Origin: Patiria miniata
Taxonomy: Eukaryota; Echinodermata; Asteroidea; Valvatida; Asterinidae
Length of the DNA: 64,000 nucleotides
Assembly: GCF_015706575.1 (NCBI RefSeq)
Contig: NW_024037058.1
Location: 4,271,754 to 4,335,753, forward strand
Reading direction: 5' to 3'
The notes below the pieces were generated by a model. The model was given only the letters and a program-made list of their open reading frames with translations, searched no databases and was not told where the DNA came from. The position numbers were made by a program, and so were the translations under genes. Every line of letters starts with the position of its first letter. Positions within the stretch are counted from its first letter, which is position 1. Shown piece after piece: positions 53,831 to 63,996 of this stretch.

Positions 53831-54257
53831 AGGGTGAGTAAAATGTCGGAACTATTGTGTTAGTGAAGTTCTGCATGTAGCACTTTCAAAATCTACGATA
53901 TAAAGCCAAATTTATAAGCTTTCTTTTAGTACAAGAATCACTCAAATCACTAATGCACTTTTCAAGTTACGGAATTTTAAATAACCACCGTTTTAAAGTT
54001 CTGTCCACGGATCACAAAAAAAGGTGTGCGTTCTTTCAGCAAAACGAAAACAATTCACACACATCCCTGCGTGATTTGTTTTCGTTTTGCTGAAAGAACA
54101 CTAACTTTTTGTGTGGTTCGTGGACAGAAGTTTAAAACGGTGGTTGAAATTAAAATTACGTAACTTGAAAATTTCAGACTGATATGAATGATTTTTGTGC
54201 TATAAGAAAACAATGGTTTCGACATTTGGGTTTCGTTTTTTTTTTACTCACCTTGTA
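53831..54257. mobile_element. Palindromic MITE, copy 2
   Basis: Inverted ends ACAGGGTGAGTAAAA and TTTTTACTCACCTTGT next to TA. The interior is a palindrome around 54070 with TTCAGCAAAACGAAAACAAT and its complement. Same family as 32845-33400. It lies between lectin copies 5 and 6. Confidence 0.82.
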
Positions 54258-54479
54258 TAATGAAAACCTTAAGGACAAAAGTGTTCGTCAAAATATATCT
54301 TATTTTATCGTATGTATTCTATACGTGAATATTCAAATTATAACATATAGATCTGATGATGGCCAAGCAGCTTTAAACGATAGCATTATAAAAACTCTTG
54401 TATGTCTAATTATTGGCAATTCGGTAGTGAAATAAAAATCAATGAATTTACACTACAGTGAAACCATCAATGTGTTATC

Positions 54480-55129
54480 CTTTTGAGATATCCAGTTTTT
54501 TCCTCGTCCGAAGATAGTTCTTGTTACTTGGGATTTTATTTAAAATATATATATATATATAAGTATTTGATGAAACTGCAGCCAAACTTAAATGATTTCC
54601 AGACTTTCGAAGGGTGGCACACGCCCCCACCCAAGAATCATCAGTGTACACACCACATTCTTACATCTCATGATTTAATACTGAAACTGCACAAGGCGCC
54701 ATCTCGCTCAGCAATATACCCCAGTGTTGGATATTTTGAATAGGGTTTTAATTGAATTTCACCGTTTTGCGTCGGTGATCTCACATCAGATGTAGTGGTT
54801 CTATACAGCATGGCCTACTTGTAGAGATTTGCCAAAATCAATGCCCGACTTGAATAGTCTATTCATTTTGTATGAAATTGGCAAATCGATATCTGCCTAC
54901 AATTATTAGTTTTCAATGAATGCCTCTACATTCATCTTATAAATAAACTAAGTAAATTCCACTGGCAGAATTACACTGCACCTTGGTAACCAATTGTCAA
55001 TTTTAATAAAGTAAGACTTTCATGGTCATACGACAATAGGTCCTTCCAAATGGCTTTATTAAAGCCGCTCAATAAATTCTTAAACACATATCTTCTTTTT
55101 GCCTAACAAAATAATTACTAGACACAAAT
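54480..55129 (+). repeat. Distal 5' flank of lectin copy 6, near-identical to copy 7 flank
   Basis: Matches 57085-57740 closely throughout (GGTGGCACACGCCCCCACCC against GATGGCACACGCCCCCACCC; AAGAATC.TCAGTGTA; GGTTCTATACAGCATGGCC). This marks a relatively recent duplication of a ~2.6-kb unit. Confidence 0.75.
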
Positions 55130-55178
55130 GCAGTCTGATCATTTCACCACTAGACATCAGTCGGGTGAGATGTGAGAG

Positions 55179-55804
55179 ATGATGGTGTCTAAAGGGTTCA
55201 TCTTTGGCTTGATAAGCCTTCATCTGATGATGGGCTGCACTGGTGGTAACGAAATGTGTAAGGCCTCAATCGGTGGTCGTAGAGGGGCGTGTCACCCTTC
55301 TTGGATCCAGTGGGGTGGCAAATGCTACAAAGCCATCACCGAGAGCCTGACATAGTTTGAGGCTAAAGAGAGGTGCATCAAGATGGGAAGTGTCTTGGTC
55401 GTGCCACAGTCTCAGGAGGAAACCGATTTCCTCATGCTTCTAATACCAGAGACATCCAAGTTTTGGATCAATTGCAATGATCTTGAGGAAGAGGGTTGGT
55501 TGCATTTAAAATTTTACATTTCAATACATTAATGTTTAAACATTGTAAGTTGTTCGTTTTGAACAATCATTGTTTATTTTATTTGTTTATTTAATCCTTG
55601 TATTGTTTTTTTTACAGGTATTTGGAAGTGTCAGGATGGTAATGATGAGGTGGTGTACAGGAATTGGTCGCCAGGGGAACCTATTTACATGAGAGGTAAC
55701 GAGCACTGTGCCGTGGTATCGCCAGAAAGACATGGAATCATATACCGTGTAATTGGCAACGCTCTGCGATATGCGTTCTACCTGCACCACAACTGCACTT
55801 TTAA
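55179..55804 (+). pseudogene. C-type lectin copy 6, pseudogene
   Basis: Exon 1 55179-55494, exon 2 55618-55804, intron 123 bp. The conserved Trp of the first helix (LTWFEA) reads TAG here, and exon 2 has a one-base loss at the KWND position so the C-terminal part shifts frame. The loop tripeptide is EPI. Exon 1 is otherwise almost identical to copy 7, while intron and exon 2 are closer to copy 5. Splice sites are intact. Confidence 0.85.
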
Positions 55805-57084
55805 AAATCTAGTGTACTAACACAGATTTATGATTGTCATAGGGTGATATGCAATCAATTCCAGAATACATCTACATGTACATAGCTGTGCTTCGGGGAT
55901 CCTACCTGATATGTGTCATTCCTTAAGATCTCAATCGCATCGCAGAACCGATAACAGCGATATGGAGTATACGTCTTGCGAGTACCGAGTTCGAACCCGC
56001 TGACACAGGAACTCATTCGGACTGGGTGTTCTGCCCTGGTCCTATGACTCTGATAAAAATATGAACAGATTGATTTTGCCAATAACAGGATTTGAACCCG
56101 TAACCAGAACATCTCACATACATCCTGACCACACCAAACATTCCAAGGACAAGATGAAGCTCAAGACACATCCAACTAAACTCCATTCAACAATGAAATA
56201 AAATACGAAATGTTCACAGTTAAAAGGAATGCCTAAATATTCCATATTTAGGAATGCATCTGTTGTGTAGATTAAAAAATGAACCTCATGAAAATGTTTA
56301 AGAGTATTGCTTACTCTGTTTAAAATTATATAAAGCTCAATGTTAACAGAATTATATTCATTTTATGGAAATAAATGTTTTTATTTTGGCAAAATGTTCT
56401 TAATGAATAGCTGCAGAAACACAGATGATGAAGCTGGCAACTCTTCAACAGTGACTACAATTGATATTCAGCTATGTTAATTACAATGTAGTTTTAAGGT
56501 GAAATAATTGTGGACAGGAGTCCGTTCATGTGTAGAAATGCTTTAACTTATGTTCATCTGAAATTTGTCAAGGCATGAATCTGTACAGAAACTGTTATAA
56601 CATATCATGAAAACCTTAAAAAGGAACAAAAGTGCTCGTCAATGTCAACATGGAACTAAAATATAAACAATGTACAATAGTGTGTACGTTTTTACGTGTA
56701 TATGCCAATAACAATTATGTATGTAAGATCTGAAAATTTCCATGAAGCTTAAAATGACAACATTATAAAAACTCGTTTGACGAATATATTGGCAATTCGG
56801 TAGTGAAATAAAACGTATGAAATCGTAACGGAAATAAAGTTTAAAGCAATTGAATGATCTTTGAGGTGTCTTTAAAATTAAGCTTTCAAAGTGTGGATTC
56901 GTAATTCCGAATCCACACTTTACTAAAGATTCTTCGTTCCGAATCCAAACTTTGTGACCAGTGTAAGAGATTCGTAGATCCGAATCCACACTTTTAACAA
57001 TAGTGTGACGTCACAGCAATGGTTTAATTAAAATTAAGCTACGTCATGTATTTGAATTTACACAAGAGTGAAATCATGGATGTC
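55805..57084. other. 3' flank of lectin copy 6
   Basis: Two tRNA-like minus-strand remnants (near 55990 and 56095), the single-copy version of the 53143 repeat (56225-56340), and a short hairpin at 56885-56925 (GTGTGGATTCG and complement), with the GATTCGTA..TCCGAATCCACAC motif again at 56968-56992. No gene. Confidence 0.55.
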
Positions 57085-57789
57085 TCATCCTTTTGACACA
57101 TCACGTTTTTTCCTCAATGGAAAATAGTTCCTGCTACTTGGGATTCAAGTATTTGGTGAAACTGCAGCCCAACTAAACTGATTTCCAGACTTTGGAAGGA
57201 TGGCACACGCCCCCACCCAAGAATCTTCAGTGTATGTTTAGCACTGCTTAACGACGTTATTACATTCTTACATCTCATGATTTAATACTGAAAATGCACA
57301 AGGCGATATCTCGCTCAGCAATATACCACAAGTGTTAGATATTTTGAATAGGGTTTTAATTGAATTTCCTTTTTTTGCGTCGGTGATCTCACATCAGATG
57401 TAGTGGTTCTATACAGCATGGCCTACTTGTAAAGATTTGCCAAAATCAATGTCTGACTTGAATACGTCTATTCATTTTGTATGAAATTGGAAAATCGATA
57501 TCTGCCTACAATAATATTAGTTTTCAATGAATGCGTCTACATTCATCTTATAATTAAATTAAGCAAATACCACTGGCAGAATTACACTGCACCTTGGTAA
57601 CCAATTGTCAATTTTAATACACTAAGACTTTCATGGCCGAACAACAATAGGTCCTTCAAACGGCTTTATTAAAGCCGCTCAATAAATTCACAAACAAAAT
57701 ATCTGCGTTTTGCCTAACAAAATAATTACTAGACACAAATGCAGTCTGATCATTTCACCACTAGACATCAGTCGGGTGAGATGTGACAG

Positions 57790-58659
57790 ATGATGGTGTC
57801 TAAACGGTTCATCTTTGGCTTGATAAGCCTTCATATGATGATGGGTTGCACTGGTGGTAACGAAATGTGTAAGGCCTCAATCGGTGGTCGTAGAGGGGCG
57901 TGTCACCCTTCTTGGATCCAGTGGGGTGGCAAATGCTACAAAGCCATCACCGAGAGCCTGACATGGTTTGAGGCTAAAGAGAGGTGCCTCAAGATGGGAA
58001 ATTTCTTGGTCGTGCCACAGTCTCAGGAGGAAACCGATTTCCTCATGCTTCTAGTACCAGAGACATCCAAGTTTTGGATCAATTGCAATGATCTTGAAGA
58101 AGAAGGTTGGTTAAAATTTTCAGTTTAGATTCTGCTTCAAAAAATAGTACAACCTGTTTACTTTTGATAATAACAGTTGTAAGCAAGCCAATAACAAGTT
58201 CAATCGCAAGTCAAATAACAAGTAAAGTCATACATGTATCAGGTGATGGCCTACCCAAAGGAATGCTGTGCAGTTTGCATGTATGTGAATACAGTATCAT
58301 ATAGCTTGAGACTGGATGACTTATAATTTGACTTCAGTTGAAAGGGCTTGCAAGTAATTGGAAGACAGGAAAACATTTAGTCAAATACAAACATTGATTT
58401 CTTTTAAAATTATTGTATTGCTTTCCACTGTTGTATTTATGTTATGTACTACCATTGATCTACAGGTAATTGGAAGTGCCTGGATGGTACTAACGAGGTT
58501 GAGTACAGGAATTGGCTACCTGTCGGAGGCCAACCTGATAACACGGGAGGTAATGAGCACTGCGCTCAGGTACATCCAAATGGGAAATGGAATGATTTGC
58601 CATGTGGTAGAAAACTCCCTGCCATATGCATGCAACCTGCACCACAGCTGCACTTTTAA
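57790..58659 (+). CDS. Secreted C-type lectin, array copy 7 (QPD type)
   Basis: Exons 57790-58105 and 58466-58659, phase-1 intron of 360 bp, 169 residues. Signal peptide FIFGLISLHMMMGCTGG, CHPSWIQWGGKCYKA, FWINCNDLEEEG, then GNWKCLDGTNEVEYRNW, GGQPDNTGGNEHC and KWNDLPC. Full cysteine set and QPD/WND calcium site; looks functional. Exon 1 pairs with copy 6 but the intron and exon 2 pair with copies 2 and 4. The stop codon TAA overlaps the TTAA target of a MITE, and the ancestral 3' flank resumes at 60998. Confidence 0.9.
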
Positions 58660-58669
58660 AGGTAATATA

Positions 58670-59540
58670 CACTCTTAGAAAAAAGTACCCAATGTTGCGT
58701 AAAATTGTACTCTTTGTGGTGGTAAAAAGGGAACATGGTCGTTGGCGGGGTAAAACGCCACGCAACAGGGGTTGCGTCAAATTTTACTCAATTCCTGCGT
58801 AAAACGTTTACCCAACATCGAGTCAAAATTCTTACCCAATGCATGGTGTTGCGTCAGAATTGTACCCAACAAATGATCACCCTTTCTTTTGACCCCCAGG
58901 GGCAGGGGGTGGAGGGTTGGGGGCTCTGTCAACCTTTCTGCATATTTTATCAACCATTTCCCTCACCTGACCCCCAAACATGGATGCTCTGCTAACAAAT
59001 AGTGCTGTCATGCAGGCCAAGAGACTGACCGTGTTTGAGTGTTGGAAATGTCATGTACATTTTGTACACGTACGATACACACAACACACATCGCGACATT
59101 GCAATTCAATCATCGACTATTTGTCACAAAAATCCAATGCTGTATGTACCTCATACTGCCCACGTTTTCTTAGTGACGTATTTTATTAATCAGTGCATCC
59201 TGAAAAGTAAATGATTACTTCTAAATAAAGGTATCGGCGATTTTGACAACATCTTTAGGCCACATTTGGGCAATCTTTACTCATTAGGAGGTAATATTTA
59301 CCCATCTGAGAGCACATATGCCTGTTTTGTTGTACGTTGCGAGGTCAAATGTGCTTTCTTACACTACGTTGTTTACAATTTGAATTTTTCCGGTTGCACA
59401 ATCAAAGGGTCAAATTTCCCTTTTGAAGGGTACTGGCAAAATTGTGACTTCAACTTTAATTGGGTAATAAGGTATATATACTCAATGTTTGTACGCAAAA
59501 CAGTTTACTCAGCAAGTTTTAACACTTCTTTTTTAGAGTG
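58670..59540. mobile_element. 871-bp TA-flanked element nested in the MITE
   Basis: Inverted ends CACTCTTAGAAAAAAGT and AACACTTCTTTTTTAGAGTG with TA on each side (58668-58669, 59541-59542). Removing it restores a family A-like ATATACAGCATTTG. The left part contains repeated ACCCAA and GTTGCGT.AAAATT motifs. No transposase frame. Confidence 0.7.
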
Positions 59541-59792
59541 TACAGCATTTGATTTTCGTGTCATTTTCAAAAACGGATGGATGTTGGTTTAAACAAGTCA
59601 GGTGTGTTTACAAACACAAATGCCCCGCAACCGTGACTGTTTCCATGACATAACACCACTCTAACATCAACTTACATGTACCTTGGTCAAATGGAACGTT
59701 CATTGACAGCATTAGTGTCTTCTGTAGGTTTTATATGAATTAATCCCTAATCCCTATGATCTCAGAATAAATACAAGATTTCTATTGTTTTA

Positions 59793-60768
59793 GCCACTGT
59801 GACCTTGACCCTTGACCTTTTGACCCCCAATGCGATAGGCTTCTTAGGATTGCCAAGGACAATCCACAAACCAAATTTGAAATTCAAATGTAAAGTATTT
59901 CTCAAGTTATCACGCTGACAAAATTTCTATTGTTTCAGCCACTGTGACCTTGACCCTTGCCCTTTTGGCCCCAAATGCAAAAGGCTTCTTAGAATTGCCA
60001 AGGACAATCCACAAACCAAATTTGAAGTTCATATGTAAAGTATTTCTCAAGTTATCGCGCTGACAAAATTTCTATTGTTTCAGCCACTGTGACCTTGACC
60101 CTTGACCTTTCGGCCCCAAATGCAAAAGGCTTCTTAGGATTACCAAGGACAATCCACAAACCAAATTTGAAGTTCATATGTAAAGTATTTCTCAAGTTAT
60201 CGCGCTGACAAAATTTCTATTGTTTCAGCCACTGTGACCTTGACCCTTGACCTTTCGGCCCCAAATGCAAAAGGCTTCTTAGGATTACCAAGGACAATCC
60301 ACAAACCAAATTTGAAGTTCATATGTAAAGTATTTCTCAAGTTATCGCGCTGACAAAATTTCTATTGTTTCAGCCACTGTGACCTTGACCCTTGACCTTT
60401 TGGCCCCAAATGCAAAAGGCTTCTTAGAATTGCCAAGGACAATCCACAAACCAAATTTGAAGTTCATATGTAAAGTATTTCTCAAGTTATCGCGCTGACA
60501 AAATTTCTATTGTTTCAGCCACTGTGACCTTGACCCTTGACCTTTCGGCCCCAAATGCAAAAGGCTTCTTAGGATTACCAAGGACAATCCACAAACCAAA
60601 TTTGAAGTTCATATGTAAAGTATTTCTCAAGTTATCGCGCTGACAAGATTTGTCCGGACACACACACCCACACACACACCCACCCACCCACCCACCCACC
60701 CACCCACCCACGGAAGGACAAGGCGGAAACAGTATGCCCCTTCGGCTTCGCCGCGGGGCATAAAAAGT
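59793..60768 (+). mobile_element. Tandem-repeat element (pearl/HINE-like Helitron derivative)
   Basis: Six copies of a 145-bp unit start at 59793, 59938, 60083, 60228, 60373 and 60518 (GCCACTGTGACCTTGACCC). They are followed by a (CACC)n microsatellite (60659-60711) and a terminal hairpin, ATGCCCCTTCGGC...GCGGGGCAT, ending AAAAAG. Tandem core, then microsatellite, then 3' hairpin is the layout of pearl/Helentron-associated elements of marine invertebrates. The left border is uncertain. Confidence 0.65.
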
Positions 60769-60997
60769 GGACAAACTAAACTTGGTAAATCGGGGGCAGT
60801 GTTAAAAAAAAATACCAACGATGGTGGGCTGACCATCGTTGGAAATTGATACAAAAATTCCTACTTTCTTGAAATGACAGCACACCAGGTACCATGATTT
60901 CAAAGGGTTCTTGAGACTATTATTCACAAGTAAGGTATTTCGTATTTATTATTTAGTAGTTTTATTTTGATGTTTGCAAATGCCCTACATCCTTTAA

Positions 60998-62290
60998 GAA
61001 CCCATAGTAAACATGCACGGGGATTCAACCCACAACCACTAAAACCCAAAACTAATTTTGACAAATGTATCTTGCCTTTGTCAAGACACATGTAAAAAGG
61101 ACTGCGGAACAAAATTTATAAGCATTTTGATGTACATTGTGCTAATGTAAGTGTACTGAAGAAACTTGCTTAAAAATGTTCGTTGCAAATGTATTAAGGA
61201 ATTATATTTATATGTAGGGCCAACTTGAAAAAAAAATCAGGAGTTAAAAATAAACATGTTACTCTACACAAATAATGGTCTAACCTTAAATACTTTTATC
61301 CTGGCTAAAATTGGTATTGAAGTTAATAATTTCGAAATGCCCATGAGAAATTTATCAAAGTATGAAGTAAGCTGACTTAACATAAGATGATGGAAAGTGT
61401 TTGTAATATATCCATGTATATTCATGTGTATATGTAATATATTTAGTGCAATTTATGTATAGTTTTAGTGCATGTGAAAAAAAAGGCCTGATGTTACTTA
61501 AGAATGCGCTGCACAGAAATTTGAATCGTGACAAATGAAAACCTAAGATGTGGAAAAAGTTCTTCAACCATTCCTTTTCAAATATAAAGTAACAGATAAA
61601 ACCATGCAACTGAATTTGTATAGCTAATGATGTAAAGTTACTTAGAAATAGAAATGTGCACTCAATGCACTACACAATTGAAGTAAATGAAATTGTTAGT
61701 AATCAAATTGTGGAATGAAAATATTATAGTTATTAATAATATATTAGTAAGCATCTAGAACTTTGACGTGGTAAAATAGATTTCTGTGTGTGGAAATTTA
61801 ATAAAGTGGTACTATGTGAAATGGACATTGTCTGCAATTTGTTTCTAATCATTATGACCTGCTATTTTGAAAGGTTTCAGATCAGAGACATTCCATGTAT
61901 GTCTCTTTCTATTAAACATGTCAGAGAGCTTCTAGGATATCCATGTATGTCTCTTTCTATTAAACATGTCAGAGAGCTTCTAGGATATTTGATAGTGATT
62001 TGTAGAAATGGATGTTACAGAGGTTCAACTCAACTTGGCAAAGTTACAATCCACATCCATGACCATGCATATGAACTCAATACAGCGCATACGTCCAATT
62101 ATCTTCAAATTATTTGCATTTCGTTACCACAATGTCAATTCTCGTAATTTGAGACATCTTGTTGTTACAAAAATGGATGGGAATAGCAGTCAAAATGGTT
62201 GTTTTTATTACCTCTGATCAATTAACTGCACCAGTTCATATTGCCCATGATACAAAGGCCGAGCTTCGAACGTGTCTGTGTATCTTCACT
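60998..62290. other. Displaced lectin 7 3' flank and intergenic DNA
   Basis: Starts with the ancestral 3' flank of copy 7, including a tRNA-like remnant (GGGATTCAACCCACAACC near 61020). Then AT-rich DNA and a perfect 48-bp tandem duplication at 61892-61988 (TCCATGTATGTCTCTTTCTA...). No gene. Confidence 0.55.
61892..61988. repeat. Perfect 48-bp tandem duplication
   Basis: Two identical units begin CCATGTATGTCTC at 61893 and 61941. Being identical, they are either recent or an assembly artefact. Confidence 0.85.
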
Positions 62291-62700
62291 TGCGTAATTA
62301 AAAGAAAATATCAGAGGCAGAACTCTTATTCACTGTCATTCAATGCAAACCACAAATCACTTCTCATAATTTTAGATTTCCTACTGTTAAAAAAAAATTG
62401 GCACACAAGTCACCAAGGTAGTTTTTATTACCTCTGATCAATATGCTGCACCATGTCATACTGTCGATGATAAAAAGGCCGAGCTTCCAACATGTTTTTG
62501 ATATCTTCACTTTTGTTATTGAAAAAAAAAATCAAAGGTATAAAACTCTTCACAAAACTACGCAACGTTAAATGCAGTCAACTCAGTGTTTTTATAACTT
62601 CTGATCAATATACTGCACCGGTTCATATTGTCCATGATACAAAGACCTAGCTATAAATCGACTCAACGTAAAATTCAGTCACTTCATTTCTGTACCAGAC
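62197..62700 (+). repeat. Three diverged repeats upstream of lectin copy 8
   Basis: GTTTTTATTACCTCTGATCA followed by CTGCACCA.TTCATA.TG.CCATGATA occurs at about 62197, 62420 and 62588, and again before copy 9 at 63388 and 63556. A repeated promoter-proximal unit peculiar to these two copies. Confidence 0.7.
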
Positions 62701-62726
62701 ACCAGGTGAGTAAGGTCTGTGAAAAG

Positions 62727-62756
62727 ATGGTGTCTAATAAATGGTTCATCTTTGGC
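62727..62756 (+). pseudogene. C-type lectin copy 8, truncated exon-1 stub
   Basis: ATGGTGTCTAATAAATGGTT begins a signal peptide (MVSNKWFIFG) identical to copy 9, but after ten codons the sequence runs into the MITE at 62761. No downstream exon follows, so it encodes nothing useful. Confidence 0.8.
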
Positions 62757-62760
62757 TTAA

Positions 62761-63271
62761 AGGTATAGTCCATCATTTGTAATTTGTGCATTTTGTTCGT
62801 TTGAAGCAACAAAAGTACTCAAGATCTAAAGAAGGGTGCTAAACAACTAACCTGATGCAGTTCCAGCTCAGCTTTAGCTGTATATTCCGAGAAAAACAGC
62901 ATTCTAAGATCTCAATTTCAAATCAAAAGTTGCTGAATCATGTTTTGAATTGTTTTGAATTGCAACTATACGCGACGTCGCGCACTGATCCGACGAATTA
63001 TAACAACCGCGCGCGCGTGTGCGTCGTTCGAATACTTGTGCGCGCTTCGCTGAATAACAAAACGAACTACTAATTTAAATTTTCCTACGGTGCTTCTTAA
63101 GAATCACCGTTGGAAATGCCTTCTTTCGTTGATTACTTCAAAATGACAGCTTCCCAGAAAGAATAATTTCACAGGGAGTTTAGTCTCCTTACTATCTTTC
63201 AACCAAGTTAGTTTTTCAACAATAATTACGCCAGTTACTTTTCGGATGGCTGCAAATGATGGACTCTACCT
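62761..63271 (+). mobile_element. MITE family B at the junction of lectin copies 8 and 9
   Basis: TTAA at 62757-62760 and 63272-63275. Inverted ends AGGTATAGTCCATCATTTG and CAAATGATGGACTCTACCT, 511 bp. Left flank is lectin exon 1; right flank is the promoter-region sequence AAGAAAATATCAGAGGCAG, also found at 62302. A second copy is in CENPJ (23312-24015). Confidence 0.88.
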
Positions 63272-63695
63272 TTAAAAGAAAATATCAGAGGCAGAACTCT
63301 TATTCACTGTCATTCAATGCAAACCACAAATCACTACTGTTATCAGTTTCCTACAGTTAAAAAAAAATGGAACACAAGTCACCAAGGTTGTTTTTATTAC
63401 CTCTGATCAATATGCTGCACCATGTCATACTGTCGATGATAAAAAGGCCGAGCTTCCAACATGTTTTTGATATCTTCACTTTTGTTATTGAAAAAAAAAA
63501 TCAAAGGTATAAAACTCTTCACAAAACTACGCAACGTTAAATGCAGTCAACTCAGTGTTTTTATAACCTCTGATCAATATACTGCACCGGTTCATATTGT
63601 CCATGATACAAAGACCGAGCTATAAATCGACTCAACGTAAAATTCAGTCATTTCATCTCTGTACCAGACACCAGGTGAGTAAGGTCTGTGAAAAG

Positions 63696-63996
63696 ATGGT
63701 GTCTAATAAATGGTTCATCTTTGGCTTGATAAGCCTTCATCTGATGGGTTGCACTGGTGGTAACGAGATGTGTAAGGACTCCATTAGAGGGGAGTGTCCT
63801 TCTACTTGGATTCGGAGGAGTAACACATGCTACAGAGCCATACATGGAGGCCTCACATGGTTCGAGGCGAAGGATAAGTGCATAAAGATGGGAAGTGTCT
63901 TAGTCGTGCCACTCTCTCAAGAGGAAACTCATTTCCTCATGCATCTGGTGCCAGAGACACAATTTTGGATCAATTGCAATGATCTTGAGCAAGAAG
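63696..63996 (+). CDS. C-type lectin copy 9, exon 1 (continues beyond window)
   Basis: Exon 1 is open for 100 codons plus one base and ends at the usual phase-1 donor (GAAG|GTTG). Sequence: MVSNKWFIFGLISLHLMGCT, ECPSTWIRRSNTCYRA, FWINCNDLEQEG. It is the most divergent intact exon 1 of the array, two residues shorter in the signal region. Exon 2, with the sugar-binding loop, lies right of the window. Confidence 0.85.

Larger units (their letters stand above)
58660..60993 (+). mobile_element. MITE family A at the lectin 7 stop codon, split by two other elements
   Basis: TTAA at 58656-58659 (containing the TAA stop) and 60994-60997. The MITE pieces are 58660-58669, 59541 onward (CAGCATTTGATTTTCGTGTC, matching the family A left part) and about 60769-60993 (TGGACAAACTAAACTTGG to GTTTGCAAATGCCCTACATC). 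Between them lie a TA-flanked element and a tandem-repeat element. After the right TTAA the sequence GAACCCATAGTAAACATG resumes the usual lectin 3' flank. Confidence 0.75.

Noticed and set aside
60640-60720. CRISPR-like spaced repeats
   Set aside because: The region is an animal tandem repeat followed by a simple (CACC)n microsatellite; there are no unique spacers.
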